Assembly (NCBI RefSeq): GCF_000376265.1
Contig: NZ_AQWU01000069.1
Coordinates: forward strand, 1 to 64,000
Source of the DNA: Thermus igniterrae ATCC 700962
GTDB taxonomy: Bacteria; Deinococcota; Deinococci; Deinococcales; Thermaceae
Reading direction: 5' to 3'
Length of the DNA: 64,000 nt
Position 1 is the first letter of the stretch. Each line of letters starts with the position of its first letter. Positions 50,690 to 59,189 of this stretch are shown here, one piece after another. The position numbers and the translations under genes are program-made. The notes beneath the pieces were generated by a model, which made no database searches, was not told where the DNA came from, and saw nothing but the letters and a program-made list of their open reading frames with translations.

Positions 50690-52168
50690 CTAGCGCGCCA
50701 GGTAGACCCGGGTCACGTTGAGGCTCGGGGTGGGCTGGTTCTGCCACCAGCCCATCACCTCCCGGCGCATGGCGGCGATGTAGGGGGCGTTCATCACCCA
50801 GACGTTCACCGCGTCCTGGGCCAGGAGGCGTTGCATTTCCTTCATGAGCTCACAGGCCCGGTTGGGGTCGGGGGTGCGCAGGTACTGGGTGTAAAGCTCC
50901 CGGAAGCGAGGGGAGTCGTAGCGGAAGTAGTAGCTCGGGTTGGCGTATATCCCGATGTCGTGGGGCTCGGAGTGGCCGATGATGGTCATCTGGTAGTCCG
51001 CCCCGCGGAAGACCCGGGAAAGCCAGGTGGCCCACTCCACCACCTCCAGCCGGGCCTGGACCCCGATCTGGCCCAGCTGGGCGGCGATGGCCTCCCCGAG
51101 CCGCCGCTCATAGGGGTAAGGGGCCGCCAAGGTGAAGGTGAAGCGCAAGGGGTTATTGGGCCCGTACCCCGCCTCCTGCAAAAGGGCCCGGGCCCGGGCG
51201 GGGTCGTAGGGGTAGAAGCCGGAGAGGTCTTCGTAGCACCGCTCTCCCGGCGAGCGGTGGCTGCCGATGGGGGTGCCATAGCCCAGCATCACCCCCTCCA
51301 CCAGGGCCTTCTTGTCCACGGCGTGCTGCATGGCCCGGCGCACCCGGAGGTCGTTGAAGGGGGGGCGGCTGTTGTTCATGCCCACGGTGATCTCCGTGGT
51401 GGTGAAGCCCGTGACCACCTTGAAGGCGGGGTCCCGCTGCAACACCAGGGCGTTTTCCGGGCTCACCCCCAGGCCGATCACGTGGATGTCCCCGGCCCGG
51501 AGGGCGGCGAGCTGGGCGTTCGGGTCGGGGAGGAAGCGGAAGAAGACCCGGTCCAGGTAGGGAAGGCCGGGCTCGTAATAGCCGTCAAAGCGCTCCAACC
51601 GCACCCCCACCCCCCGCTCCCAAGCCACGAAGCGGAAGGGTCCGGTGCCGATGGGGTTCGTGCGCTGCTCCTCCACCCGCCCTTTGGGCCCGATGACGGA
51701 GTCGGGGCGGGCCAGGTTGAAGAGGAAGTCCTGGTTGGGCTGGCGCAGGCGGAAGACCACGGTGTAGGGGTCCTTGGCCTCCACGCTTTGGATGTCCTGG
51801 TAGTACTCGGGGTGGGTGTGGCCGGACTTGGGGTCCCGGGCGCGGGTGAACTTGAAGACCACGTCCTCGGCGGTGAAGGGGCTCCCGTTGTGAAAGCGTA
51901 CCCCCTTGCGCAGGTAGAAGGTCCAGGTGAGGCTCGTGGGGCTTCCCTGCCAGCGCTCCGCCAGGGCGGGCACGATCTCCCCCTTCTCATTGAACTTCAC
52001 CAGGCCCTGGAGGACGTTGTCGTAGAGCATCCGGGGAATCTCCTGGCTGGTGGAAGCCGTGGGGTCCAGGACCGGGGGTTCGGCCAGGATGGCCACCCTT
52101 AGCTCCCCGCCCCGGGTCTGGGCCAGGGCTAGGCCCAACAGCAGCACCAAAGCCAGCCACTTTCGCAT
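50690..52168 (-). CDS. Dipeptide-type ABC transporter substrate-binding protein (family 5)
   Basis: Exported protein of 492 residues with signal MRKWLALVLLLGLALAQ and the family 5 core: PALAERWQGSPTSLTWTFYL, the RKGVRFHNGSPFTAEDVVF segment (signature), and VRRAMQHAVDKKALVEGVML. AAAGGAGG precedes the ATG. Relatives bind di- or oligopeptides, nickel or sugars; the downstream M20 peptidase neighbour suggests peptides or acyl-amino acids. Confidence 0.92.
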   Translation of the reverse strand: MRKWLALVLLLGLALAQTRGGELRVAILAEPPVLDPTASTSQEIPRMLYDNVLQGLVKFNEKGEIVPALAERWQGSPTSLTWTFYLRKGVRFHNGSPFTAEDVVFKFTRARDPKSGHTHPEYYQDIQSVEAKDPYTVVFRLRQPNQDFLFNLARPDSVIGPKGRVEEQRTNPIGTGPFRFVAWERGVGVRLERFDGYYEPGLPYLDRVFFRFLPDPNAQLAALRAGDIHVIGLGVSPENALVLQRDPAFKVVTGFTTTEITVGMNNSRPPFNDLRVRRAMQHAVDKKALVEGVMLGYGTPIGSHRSPGERCYEDLSGFYPYDPARARALLQEAGYGPNNPLRFTFTLAAPYPYERRLGEAIAAQLGQIGVQARLEVVEWATWLSRVFRGADYQMTIIGHSEPHDIGIYANPSYYFRYDSPRFRELYTQYLRTPDPNRACELMKEMQRLLAQDAVNVWVMNAPYIAAMRREVMGWWQNQPTPSLNVTRVYLAR

Positions 52169-52187
52169 GGGGACCTCCTTTGGCCTA

Positions 52188-52198
52188 AACTTACCACG
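52188..52198 (-). promoter_or_regulatory. Extended -10 promoter element before the first dipeptide-type transporter
   Basis: Minus strand TGGTAAGTT with core TAAGTT (52193-52188), 20 bases before the binding-protein ATG at 52168. No good -35 is seen. Part of the 13-base string TAAACTTACCACG that is also found at 35788-35800. Confidence 0.45.
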
Positions 52199-52199
52199 C

Positions 52200-53357
52200 C
52201 TACTCCAGGAAGAGCACGGCCAAGGCGGCGTAGACCCGGGCCGCCTGAACCACCTCCTCCAGGTCCACCCACTCGTCCGTCTGGTGGGGAAGGGTCTTCT
52301 TCCCCGGACCCATGACCACCACGGGCAGGCCGGCCCAGGCCCTTAGGAAGGTGCCGTCCGTGGCCCCGGGCACCCCGCCCAGGCGGAAGGGAAGGCCCAG
52401 GAGTTGGAGGGCTTCCTCCGCCGCCTGGACCAGGGGGTCTTCCCGAGGGGTTTCCACGGGGGGGCGGTCCTCGAGGACCTCCACCTCCACCCCGGCAAGC
52501 CGGCGGACCTCGGCTACCAGATGGTCGTGGTCCATCCCCGGCACGGTGCGCACGTCCAGGGCCACCTCCGCCCAGGGTGGGATCACGTTGAGCTGCCCCT
52601 CCCCGGCGCTGGCCAGGAAGCGGGTGGGGGTGAGGTAGGGAAGGCCCAAATAGGGGTGGGAGAAGGCCTCCTGCCAACGGCCTTCCTGCTCCGCAAGCCC
52701 CACCAGGAAGCGGGCCGCCTTGGGGATGGGGTTGTCCCCGGCGTAGGGCATGGCCCCGTGGGCCATGCGCCCGGGGAAGCGGAGCCTGAGGCGCAGGGCT
52801 CCCTTCTGCCAGAGGCAGGCCTCCATCTCCTCGGGCTCGGCCACCACCGCTCCCCGGAAACCCCGGGCCAGGCCCCCTTGCACGAAGGTCTTGACCCCCT
52901 GCATCATTCCCTCCTCGTCCACCAGGGCGGCCAGGCGCAGGGGGCGCCTGGGCTTTCCCAGGACCCGCTTCACCGCCAAAAGGGCCCCCACCAGGGCGGC
53001 CAGGCCTCCCTTCATGTCGCAGGCTCCCCGGCCGTAGAGGCGCCCTCCTTCCACCACCCCGGCGTAGGGGGGATGGGTCCAGAGGGCCTCCTCCCCGGGG
53101 GTGACCACGTCCGTGTGGCCCTCGAGGATAAGCCCCCCTTTCCCTTCCCCCAGGTCCGCCACCAGGTTGGGCCTTCCCGGGGCCACCCCTTGCCGAAAGG
53201 GGGCTAGGCCCCTTGCCCGCAGGTACTCTTCCAGGAAGGCCACCACCCCTTCCTCCCCCGGCCCCGGGTAGTGGCTGGGGATCCGCACCAGGGCCTGGGC
53301 CAGGGCCATGACCTCCTTAGCCTCCACCGCCTCCGCCGCCAGGAGGGCGCGGCTCAT
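52200..53357 (-). CDS. M20-family peptidase/deacylase (ArgE/DapE-like)
   Basis: A 385-residue zinc hydrolase from ATG 53357. Seen: GLILEGHTDVVTPG (metal His and Asp), YGRGACDMKGGLAALVGALL (bridging Asp), LVDEEGMMQG (catalytic Glu pair), and a dimerisation domain containing GRMAHGAMPYAGDNPIPKAA. Family enzymes remove acyl groups from amino acids or split dipeptides. It lies four bases after the MmsA-like gene and upstream of a dipeptide-type transporter, so uptake and hydrolysis of peptides or N-acyl amino acids is likely. Confidence 0.9.
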   Translation of the reverse strand: MSRALLAAEAVEAKEVMALAQALVRIPSHYPGPGEEGVVAFLEEYLRARGLAPFRQGVAPGRPNLVADLGEGKGGLILEGHTDVVTPGEEALWTHPPYAGVVEGGRLYGRGACDMKGGLAALVGALLAVKRVLGKPRRPLRLAALVDEEGMMQGVKTFVQGGLARGFRGAVVAEPEEMEACLWQKGALRLRLRFPGRMAHGAMPYAGDNPIPKAARFLVGLAEQEGRWQEAFSHPYLGLPYLTPTRFLASAGEGQLNVIPPWAEVALDVRTVPGMDHDHLVAEVRRLAGVEVEVLEDRPPVETPREDPLVQAAEEALQLLGLPFRLGGVPGATDGTFLRAWAGLPVVVMGPGKKTLPHQTDEWVDLEEVVQAARVYAALAVLFLE

Positions 53358-53361
53358 CCCC

Positions 53362-54786
53362 TCACCACCTTTCCACCACCACCTTTCTTTGGGTGTAGAA
53401 GAGGAAGGCATCGGGCCCGTGGGGGTGGAGGTCGCCGAAGAAGGAGTTCCGCCAGCCGGAGAAGGGGTAGAAGGCGAAGGGCTGGGCCACGCCCACGTTC
53501 ACCCCCACCATGCCCGCCTGGACCCTTTCCCGGAACTCCCGGGCCGCCCGGCCGCTGGCGGTGAAAAGGCAGGCCATGTTGCCGTAGGGAACGGCGTTGG
53601 CCTGGGCGATGGCCTCCTCCAGGGTCCCCACGCGGCTTACCCCCAGGACCGGGCCGAAGATCTCCTCCCGCCCCACGGCCATCCCCGGGGAGACCCGGTC
53701 CAGGACTGTGGGGCCCAGGAAGAAGCCCGGGCCCTCCACGCCCCTCCCGTCCAGGGCCAGCCTGGCCCCCTCCTCGAGGCCCCTTTGGATGTAGCCCACC
53801 ACCTTCTTGCGGTGTTCCTCCCGGATCAGGGGGCCCACCTGCACGCCCTCCTCCCAGCCCGGGCCCACCTTAAGCCTCCGGGCCGCCTCCACCACCCGCT
53901 CCAGAAGTTCTTCCCCCACCGCCCCCACCCCCACGGCCACGCTCCCCGCCAGGCACCTTTCCCCGGCGTTGCCGAAGGCGGAGTTGAGGATGGCGGGGAT
54001 GGCCAGGTCCAGGTCGGCGTCGGGGAGGACGATAAGGTGGTTCTTGGCCCCCCCGGCGGCGGAGACCCGTTTGCCGTGCTGGGCGGCCAGGGCGTAGATG
54101 CGGCGGGCCACCCCTTCCGAGCCCACGAACTGCACCGCCTTCACCCCGGGGTGGGCCGCCAGGGCCTCCGCCGCCTCCTTCCCCCCGTGGACCAGGTTGA
54201 GGACCCCTTCGGGGAAGCCCGCCTCCAGGAAGAGCTCCGTCAGGCGCACCGCTCCCAGGGGGGTGCGCTCCGAGGGTTTGAGGACGAAGGTGTTCCCCGC
54301 CACCACGGCGATGGGGAACATCCAGAGGGGGATCATCACCGGGAAGTTGAAGGGGGGGATGCCGGCCACCACGCCCAGGGGGTAGTGGAAGAGGTTTTGG
54401 TCTATCCCAGGGTTCACCTCCCGCAGGGTGCGGCCCTGGAGGAGGGTGGGGGCGGAGAGGGCAAAGTCCACCACCTCAATGCCCCGCCGCACCTCTCCCC
54501 GGGCCTCCTCCAGGGTCTTGCCGTGGTGGAGGGTGACCAGGCGGGCCAGCTCCTCAAAGTGCCCCTCCAAAAGCTCCTTGAAGCGGAACATGAGCCGGAC
54601 CCGCTCTAGAAGCGGGGTGCGGCTCCAGGTGGTGAAGGCCCTTTCCGCCGCGGCCACCGCCTCCGCCACCTCTTCCTCCCCGCACAGGGGCACCTCCTCC
54701 AGCACCTCCCCGGTGGCGGGGTTGTAGACGGGCAGGGTGGGCCGGGAAGCCTCCCGCCAGGTGCCACCCATGAGGTTTTTGAGCAT
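53362..54786 (-). CDS. mmsA: CoA-acylating methylmalonate-semialdehyde dehydrogenase-like
   Basis: A 474-residue aldehyde dehydrogenase of the MmsA group: PFNFPVMIPLWMFPIAVVAG, the group-specific AAGGAKNHLIVLPDADLD in place of the ELGGK Glu motif, and nucleophile Cys278 in GNAGERCLAGS. Lack of the general-base Glu fits acyl transfer to CoA. Typical reactions convert methylmalonate or malonate semialdehyde to propionyl- or acetyl-CoA in valine, beta-alanine or inositol breakdown. ATG 54786 follows AAAGGAGG; divergent from a short-chain dehydrogenase. Confidence 0.9.
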   Translation of the reverse strand: MLKNLMGGTWREASRPTLPVYNPATGEVLEEVPLCGEEEVAEAVAAAERAFTTWSRTPLLERVRLMFRFKELLEGHFEELARLVTLHHGKTLEEARGEVRRGIEVVDFALSAPTLLQGRTLREVNPGIDQNLFHYPLGVVAGIPPFNFPVMIPLWMFPIAVVAGNTFVLKPSERTPLGAVRLTELFLEAGFPEGVLNLVHGGKEAAEALAAHPGVKAVQFVGSEGVARRIYALAAQHGKRVSAAGGAKNHLIVLPDADLDLAIPAILNSAFGNAGERCLAGSVAVGVGAVGEELLERVVEAARRLKVGPGWEEGVQVGPLIREEHRKKVVGYIQRGLEEGARLALDGRGVEGPGFFLGPTVLDRVSPGMAVGREEIFGPVLGVSRVGTLEEAIAQANAVPYGNMACLFTASGRAAREFRERVQAGMVGVNVGVAQPFAFYPFSGWRNSFFGDLHPHGPDAFLFYTQRKVVVERW

Positions 54787-54844
54787 GCTTTCCTCCTTTG
54801 GTCCCCATCTTCCTCCTGAGGACTGGGGATTGCAAGCCGGGCCT

Positions 54845-54872
54845 TTGCACCTGGAGTGGGGGGGCGTAGTAT
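54845..54872 (+). promoter_or_regulatory. Promoter of the short-chain dehydrogenase gene
   Basis: -35 TTGCAC (54845-54850), 16-base spacer, -10 TAGTAT (54867-54872). The start site would be about seven bases before ATG 54886, giving a nearly leaderless mRNA; this decides against the upstream in-frame ATG at 54871, which overlaps the -10. Confidence 0.5.
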
Positions 54873-54885
54873 GGGGGCAAAGTCT

Positions 54886-55677
54886 ATGGACTACCGGAGC
54901 CTTTTTGACCTCAGGGGCCAGGTGGCCCTGGTGGTGGGGGCGGCCTCGGGGATCGGCCGGGCCTCGGCCGAGGCCCTGGCCGCCTTCGGGGCCAGGGTGG
55001 TGCTGGCGGACCGGGACGAGAAGGGCTTGGAGGAGGCCTTGAAGGCCATCCTGGAGGCCGGGGGCCAGGCGGAGGCCCACCCCATGGACCTGGGGGACAA
55101 GGAGGCCGCGGCCCGCCTGGTGGAGGGGGTGGTGCAGGCCCACGGCCGCCTGGACACCCTGGTCTCCACCCCGGCCATCAACGTGCGCAAGCCCCTCCTG
55201 GACTACACCGAGGAGGAGGTGGACCGGGTGGTGGACCTAAACCTGAAGGGTACCCTCCGTCTCCTCCAGGCCGGGGGCAGGGCCATGCGGGCCCAGGGTG
55301 GGGGTAGCCTCATCGCCTTCGCCTCCATCCGGGCCCTGGTGGTGGAGCCGGGCCAGGGGGTCTATGCCGCCACCAAGGCGGGAATCCTGCAGCTTATCCG
55401 CGCCCTGGCCGCGGAGCTTGGGCCCTACGGGGTCAGGGCCAACGCCGTGGCCCCGGGGCCCATTGAGACCCCCCTCACCGCTCCCATCAAGGCCCATCCC
55501 GACTGGTACCGGGCGTATGCAGGGAAGACGGCCCTAGGCCGCTGGGGGAAGCCCGAGGAGGTGGCCATGGCCGTGGTCTACCTGGCCTCCCCCGCTTCCA
55601 GCTACGTCACCGGCACCCTTTTCCTGGTGGACGGAGGGTGGACGGCGGTGGACGGGCGGTTCACCCCACCCCTTTGA
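54886..55677 (+). CDS. Short-chain dehydrogenase/reductase
   Basis: A classical SDR of 263 residues: cofactor-binding VVGAASGIGRASAEA at 17-31, Asp42 after the second strand (VLADRD, favouring NAD), Asn119, Ser147 (AFASIRA), Tyr160 and Lys164 (YAATK). The usual NNAG is replaced by TPAIN. C-terminal SYVTGTLFLVDGGW is typical. Divergent from mmsA and upstream of a second dipeptide-type transporter. Substrate not assignable. Confidence 0.9.
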   Translation: MDYRSLFDLRGQVALVVGAASGIGRASAEALAAFGARVVLADRDEKGLEEALKAILEAGGQAEAHPMDLGDKEAAARLVEGVVQAHGRLDTLVSTPAINVRKPLLDYTEEEVDRVVDLNLKGTLRLLQAGGRAMRAQGGGSLIAFASIRALVVEPGQGVYAATKAGILQLIRALAAELGPYGVRANAVAPGPIETPLTAPIKAHPDWYRAYAGKTALGRWGKPEEVAMAVVYLASPASSYVTGTLFLVDGGWTAVDGRFTPPL

Positions 55678-55686
55678 GCCTAGGTC

Positions 55687-55716
55687 TTGACCCTGCTTCT
55701 GGGGAAAACGTAGGAT
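55687..55716 (+). promoter_or_regulatory. Promoter of the second dipeptide-type transporter operon
   Basis: -35 TTGACC (55687-55692), 18-base spacer, -10 TAGGAT (55711-55716), about 30 bases of leader to ATG 55753, which has GAGAGGAGG upstream. Confidence 0.6.
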
Positions 55717-55752
55717 TGGCCACAAGGGTCTTCAACCCGGAGAGGAGGCGGT

Positions 55753-57315
55753 ATGCGGCGTTGGCTTTTGGGGTTTGCGATGCTTTTGGGGTTGGCCTTT
55801 GCCCAGGACCGGACCCAGGTCCTGGTCTATGGCGGGGACTGGACGGACCTCATCACCCTGGACCCGCAGGTGGTTTACGAGTTCACCGGGGTGATGATCG
55901 CCGACAATCTCTATGAGACCCTGGTGCGCTTTGAGGGCAACGACCTTTCCACCCTCCGCCCGGGCCTGGCCGAGAGCTGGCGGGTGGAGCGTGGGACCAC
56001 GGACTGGGTCCTCACCTTCAAGCTCCGTCGGGGAAGCAAGTTCTCCACGGGGCGGGAGGTAACGGCCAAGGACGTGGTCTTCAGCTTTGAGCGGGCCCTG
56101 GCCTTGAAGGGCCCGGGCTCCTTCCTCTTCACCGACATCGCCCAGCTCAAGCCTGGCGCCACCAAGGCCCTGGACCCCTATACCGTGGAGGTGCGCATCC
56201 CCAAGACCGCCTCCCCCCAGTCCTTCCTCTCCATCCTCACCTTCACCATCGGGGGCATCGTGGACTCGGAGGAGGCCCAAAAGAACGCCAAGGGAGGCGA
56301 CTTCGGCAAGGACTTCCTCACCAACAACTCCGCGGGCTCCGGGCCTTACCGCTTGGTGCGCTGGGACCGGGGGAACCAGGTGATCCTCGAGGCCAACCCC
56401 CACGCCCGGGTTAAGCCCAAGGTCCAGCGGGTGGTCCTGCGCTACATCCAGGAGCCGGCGGTGCTCCGTACGGCCCTGGAGTCCGGCGAAATAGACATCG
56501 CCGAGGGGCTCACCCCTGAGGCCCTGCGGGCCATCGCCGCCAACCCCCGCTTCAAGGTGGTGCGGGCCGAGACCCTGCGCCTCCAGTACCTGGCCATGAA
56601 CATGAAGGCAGGAAGCCCCTTTGCCAACCCCAAGGTGCGGGAGGCGGTGCGCTGGGCGGTGAACCAGGACGAGCTGGTCCAGGGGCTTTTGCAGGGCAAC
56701 GCCATCAAGGTCCAGACCTTCATCCCCAAGGGCCTCCTCGGCCACAACCCCACGACGCCCTACCGGTACGACCCCGAACGGGCCAGGAGGCTCCTGGCGG
56801 AGGCGGGCTACCCCCAGGGGCTGGAGTTTGAGCTTCTGGCCAGCACCGGTATCTGTGGCGGTGGGGTCCCCTGCCCGGACGTGGCCGCTAAGCTCCAGGC
56901 CGACATGGCCAAGGCCGGCCTGCGGGCCAGGATCCGCACCATCGCCAACGCCGAGCTTCTGGCCACCTACCGGGCCCAGAACCACCAGATGGTCCTGGCG
57001 GGCTGGAGCCCCGACTTCCCCGACCCCGATGGCAACGCCACCCCCTGGTCGGATTTTGGTGCCCGCTCCCTGGCCTGGCGCAACAGCTACAATGACGAGG
57101 TGGCGGCCAAGCTGGCCCGGCAGGCGGCCCTCGAGGCCGATCCCGAAAAGCGCAGGGCCCTCTACAAAATCCTCACCGAGAAGGTCCTGCGGGAGGGGCC
57201 CTATGTGGTCCTCTACCAGCCTGCCCTTCCCATAGGCCTCTCCGCCAAAGTGGAGGGGTTCCTGAAGAACCCCATGATGTCCGTTCCCCTGTGGCAGGTG
57301 GGCAAGCAGCCCTAG
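55753..57315 (+). CDS. Dipeptide-type ABC transporter substrate-binding protein (second system)
   Basis: Exported family 5 binding protein of 520 residues: signal MRRWLLGFAMLLGLAFAQ, then TLDPQVVYEFTGVMIADNLY, LRRGSKFSTGREVTAKDVVF (family signature), VREAVRWAVNQDELVQGLLQ. A terminator-like hairpin follows the stop and precedes the permease genes, which would give more binding protein than permease. The second system is diverged from the one at 50690. Confidence 0.92.
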   Translation: MRRWLLGFAMLLGLAFAQDRTQVLVYGGDWTDLITLDPQVVYEFTGVMIADNLYETLVRFEGNDLSTLRPGLAESWRVERGTTDWVLTFKLRRGSKFSTGREVTAKDVVFSFERALALKGPGSFLFTDIAQLKPGATKALDPYTVEVRIPKTASPQSFLSILTFTIGGIVDSEEAQKNAKGGDFGKDFLTNNSAGSGPYRLVRWDRGNQVILEANPHARVKPKVQRVVLRYIQEPAVLRTALESGEIDIAEGLTPEALRAIAANPRFKVVRAETLRLQYLAMNMKAGSPFANPKVREAVRWAVNQDELVQGLLQGNAIKVQTFIPKGLLGHNPTTPYRYDPERARRLLAEAGYPQGLEFELLASTGICGGGVPCPDVAAKLQADMAKAGLRARIRTIANAELLATYRAQNHQMVLAGWSPDFPDPDGNATPWSDFGARSLAWRNSYNDEVAAKLARQAALEADPEKRRALYKILTEKVLREGPYVVLYQPALPIGLSAKVEGFLKNPMMSVPLWQVGKQP

Positions 57316-57334
57316 GCCTTTGGGGTATAGTGAA

Positions 57335-57361
57335 GCCCGTGGCCTCCTGCCGCGGGCTTTT
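57335..57361 (+). terminator. Intra-operon terminator/attenuator
   Basis: GCCCGTGG (57335-57342), 7-base loop, CCGCGGGC (57350-57357), then TTTT. The stem has eight pairs including one G-U. It lies between the binding-protein and permease genes of the same strand, a position known to lower permease expression relative to binding protein. Confidence 0.7.
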
Positions 57362-57364
57362 CCT

Positions 57365-58372
57365 ATGGGCGCCTATATCCTGAAAAGGCTTTTTTTGGTC
57401 CTCTTCGTGGGGGTAGGGATCACCTTCGTCACCTTTGTCATCGCCCAGGTCATCCCCATTGACCCGGCGGTGGCCGCCCTAGGCGAAAATGCTCGTGAGG
57501 AGCAGATCCGGGAGTTCCGGGAGCGCTACGGCTTGGACAAGCCCCTCCTGGTGCAGTACGGCCTCTACCTGCAACGGCTTTTACAACTGGACCTGGGGCG
57601 CTCCTTGCGCACGGGCCGCCCCGTGGCGGAAGACCTTAAGGAGTTCTTCCCCGCCACCCTGGAGCTCTCCTTGGCGGCCTTTTTGGTCGCCGTTTGCTTG
57701 GGCCTGCCCGCCGGGATCTGGGCCGCCTTGCGGCAAAACCGCGCCCCGGACTTGCTGGTGCGCCTCATGGCCCTGCTCCTGGGCTCCACCCCGGTCTTCT
57801 TCCTGGCCATCCTCCTCCTGGAGTTGCTCCACCGGAAGCTGGGGCTACTTCCCGGACCTGGCCGGCTGGACCCCTATCTCATCCCCCCACCCCCGGTGAC
57901 CGGCATGGTCACCTTGGATGCCCTCCTGGCCCGGGACTGGGTGGCCTTCCGCGATGCCCTCCACCACCTGGTCCTGCCCGCCTTCGTCCTGGGCTCAGCC
58001 TCTGCCGCCCTCCTGGCCCGCATGGTGCGGGCGGCCATGCTGGAGGTGCTCTCCCAGGACTACATCCGTACCGCCTGGGCCAAGGGTCTTGCCGAGAGGC
58101 AGGTGGTCTTCCGGCACGCCCTTAAAAACGCGGCCCTCCCTGTCCTCACCCTTCTGGGTGGGCTCATGGGGGGGTTGCTCTCCGGGGCCGTGCTCACGGA
58201 GACCATCTTCTCCTGGCCGGGATTGGGGCGGTACGTCACCCAGTCGGCCACCAGCCTGGACTTCCCGGCGGTCATGGGGGTGACCCTTTTGGTGGGGCTG
58301 GTCTACTCCCTCCTGAACCTCCTGGTGGACCTCTTCTACGCCCTCTTGGACCCGAGGATCCGCTATGCGTAA
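57365..58372 (+). CDS. Dipeptide-type ABC transporter permease, DppB family (second system)
   Basis: A 335-residue permease from ATG 57365, which is the first plausible start after the terminator hairpin; no clear ribosome site is seen. N-terminus GAYILKRLFLVLFVGVGITF, then IDPAVAALGENAREEQIREF, RERYGLDKPLLVQYGLYLQR, and the EAA loop YIRTAWAKGLAERQVVFRHA. Works with the DppC-like permease overlapping by eight bases. Confidence 0.9.
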   Translation: MGAYILKRLFLVLFVGVGITFVTFVIAQVIPIDPAVAALGENAREEQIREFRERYGLDKPLLVQYGLYLQRLLQLDLGRSLRTGRPVAEDLKEFFPATLELSLAAFLVAVCLGLPAGIWAALRQNRAPDLLVRLMALLLGSTPVFFLAILLLELLHRKLGLLPGPGRLDPYLIPPPPVTGMVTLDALLARDWVAFRDALHHLVLPAFVLGSASAALLARMVRAAMLEVLSQDYIRTAWAKGLAERQVVFRHALKNAALPVLTLLGGLMGGLLSGAVLTETIFSWPGLGRYVTQSATSLDFPAVMGVTLLVGLVYSLLNLLVDLFYALLDPRIRYA

Positions 58373-59189
58373 GCTCCTGCGCCGCTTCTTCCGCAACCCC
58401 GGGGCGGTCCTGGGGTTGGGGCTTCTCCTTGCCCTTCTTCTCCTTGCCCTCCTCGGGCCTTCCTTGGCCAAGGACCCCCTGGAGCAAAACCTCCTGGAGC
58501 GCCTGAAACCCCCTAGCCCTGAGCACCCCTTGGGCACGGACCAGCTGGGGCGGGACGTCTGGGCCCGGGTGGTCCATGGGGCCCGCATCAGCCTGGGGGT
58601 TGGCTTTGGGGTGGTCTTCCTGGCCAGCCTCCTGGGTACGGCGGTGGGCCTGCTGGCGGGGGGGCTTGGGGGGAGGTGGGACAACCTCCTCATGCGGCTC
58701 ACCGACATCTTTTTTGCCTTTCCTTCCCTCATTTTGGCCATGGCCATCGCCGCCGCCCTGGGGCCCAACCTGGTGAACACGGTGATCGCCGTGGCCCTGG
58801 TCACCTGGCCCATCTACGCCCGCCTGGTTCGGGCCCAGGTCCTGGCCCTGAGGGAGCGAGAGTTTGTGGAGGCGGCCAGGGCCCTGGGGGCGGGTTCAGG
58901 CCGCATCCTCCTGCGCCACCTGTTGCCCAACGCCCTCACCCCTGTTCTAGTCCAGGCCAGCTACGAGGTGGGGGCGGCCATCCTAACGGCGGCGGGCCTT
59001 TCCTTTATCGGCTTTGGAGCCCAGCCCCCTACCCCGGAGTGGGGGGCCATGGTGGCCGAGACCCGCAACTACATGGCCGAGGCCCCCTGGGCGGCCACCG
59101 CACCCGCGGTGGGCATCCTTCTCGCCGTGCTGGCCTTCAACCTCCTGGGGGATGGGCTGAGGGACGTGTTGGACCCCAGGGGGCGCTAG
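58365..59189 (+). CDS. Dipeptide-type ABC transporter permease, DppC family (second system)
   Basis: A 274-residue permease with KPPSPEHPLGTDQLGRDVWA (family hallmark) and the EAA loop ALGAGSGRILLRHLLPNALT. Six hydrophobic segments. Its stop codon shares CTAG with that of the convergent nagA. No ATPase gene follows, so as for the first system ATP hydrolysis must come from a subunit encoded elsewhere. Confidence 0.92.
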   Translation: MRKLLRRFFRNPGAVLGLGLLLALLLLALLGPSLAKDPLEQNLLERLKPPSPEHPLGTDQLGRDVWARVVHGARISLGVGFGVVFLASLLGTAVGLLAGGLGGRWDNLLMRLTDIFFAFPSLILAMAIAAALGPNLVNTVIAVALVTWPIYARLVRAQVLALREREFVEAARALGAGSGRILLRHLLPNALTPVLVQASYEVGAAILTAAGLSFIGFGAQPPTPEWGAMVAETRNYMAEAPWAATAPAVGILLAVLAFNLLGDGLRDVLDPRGR

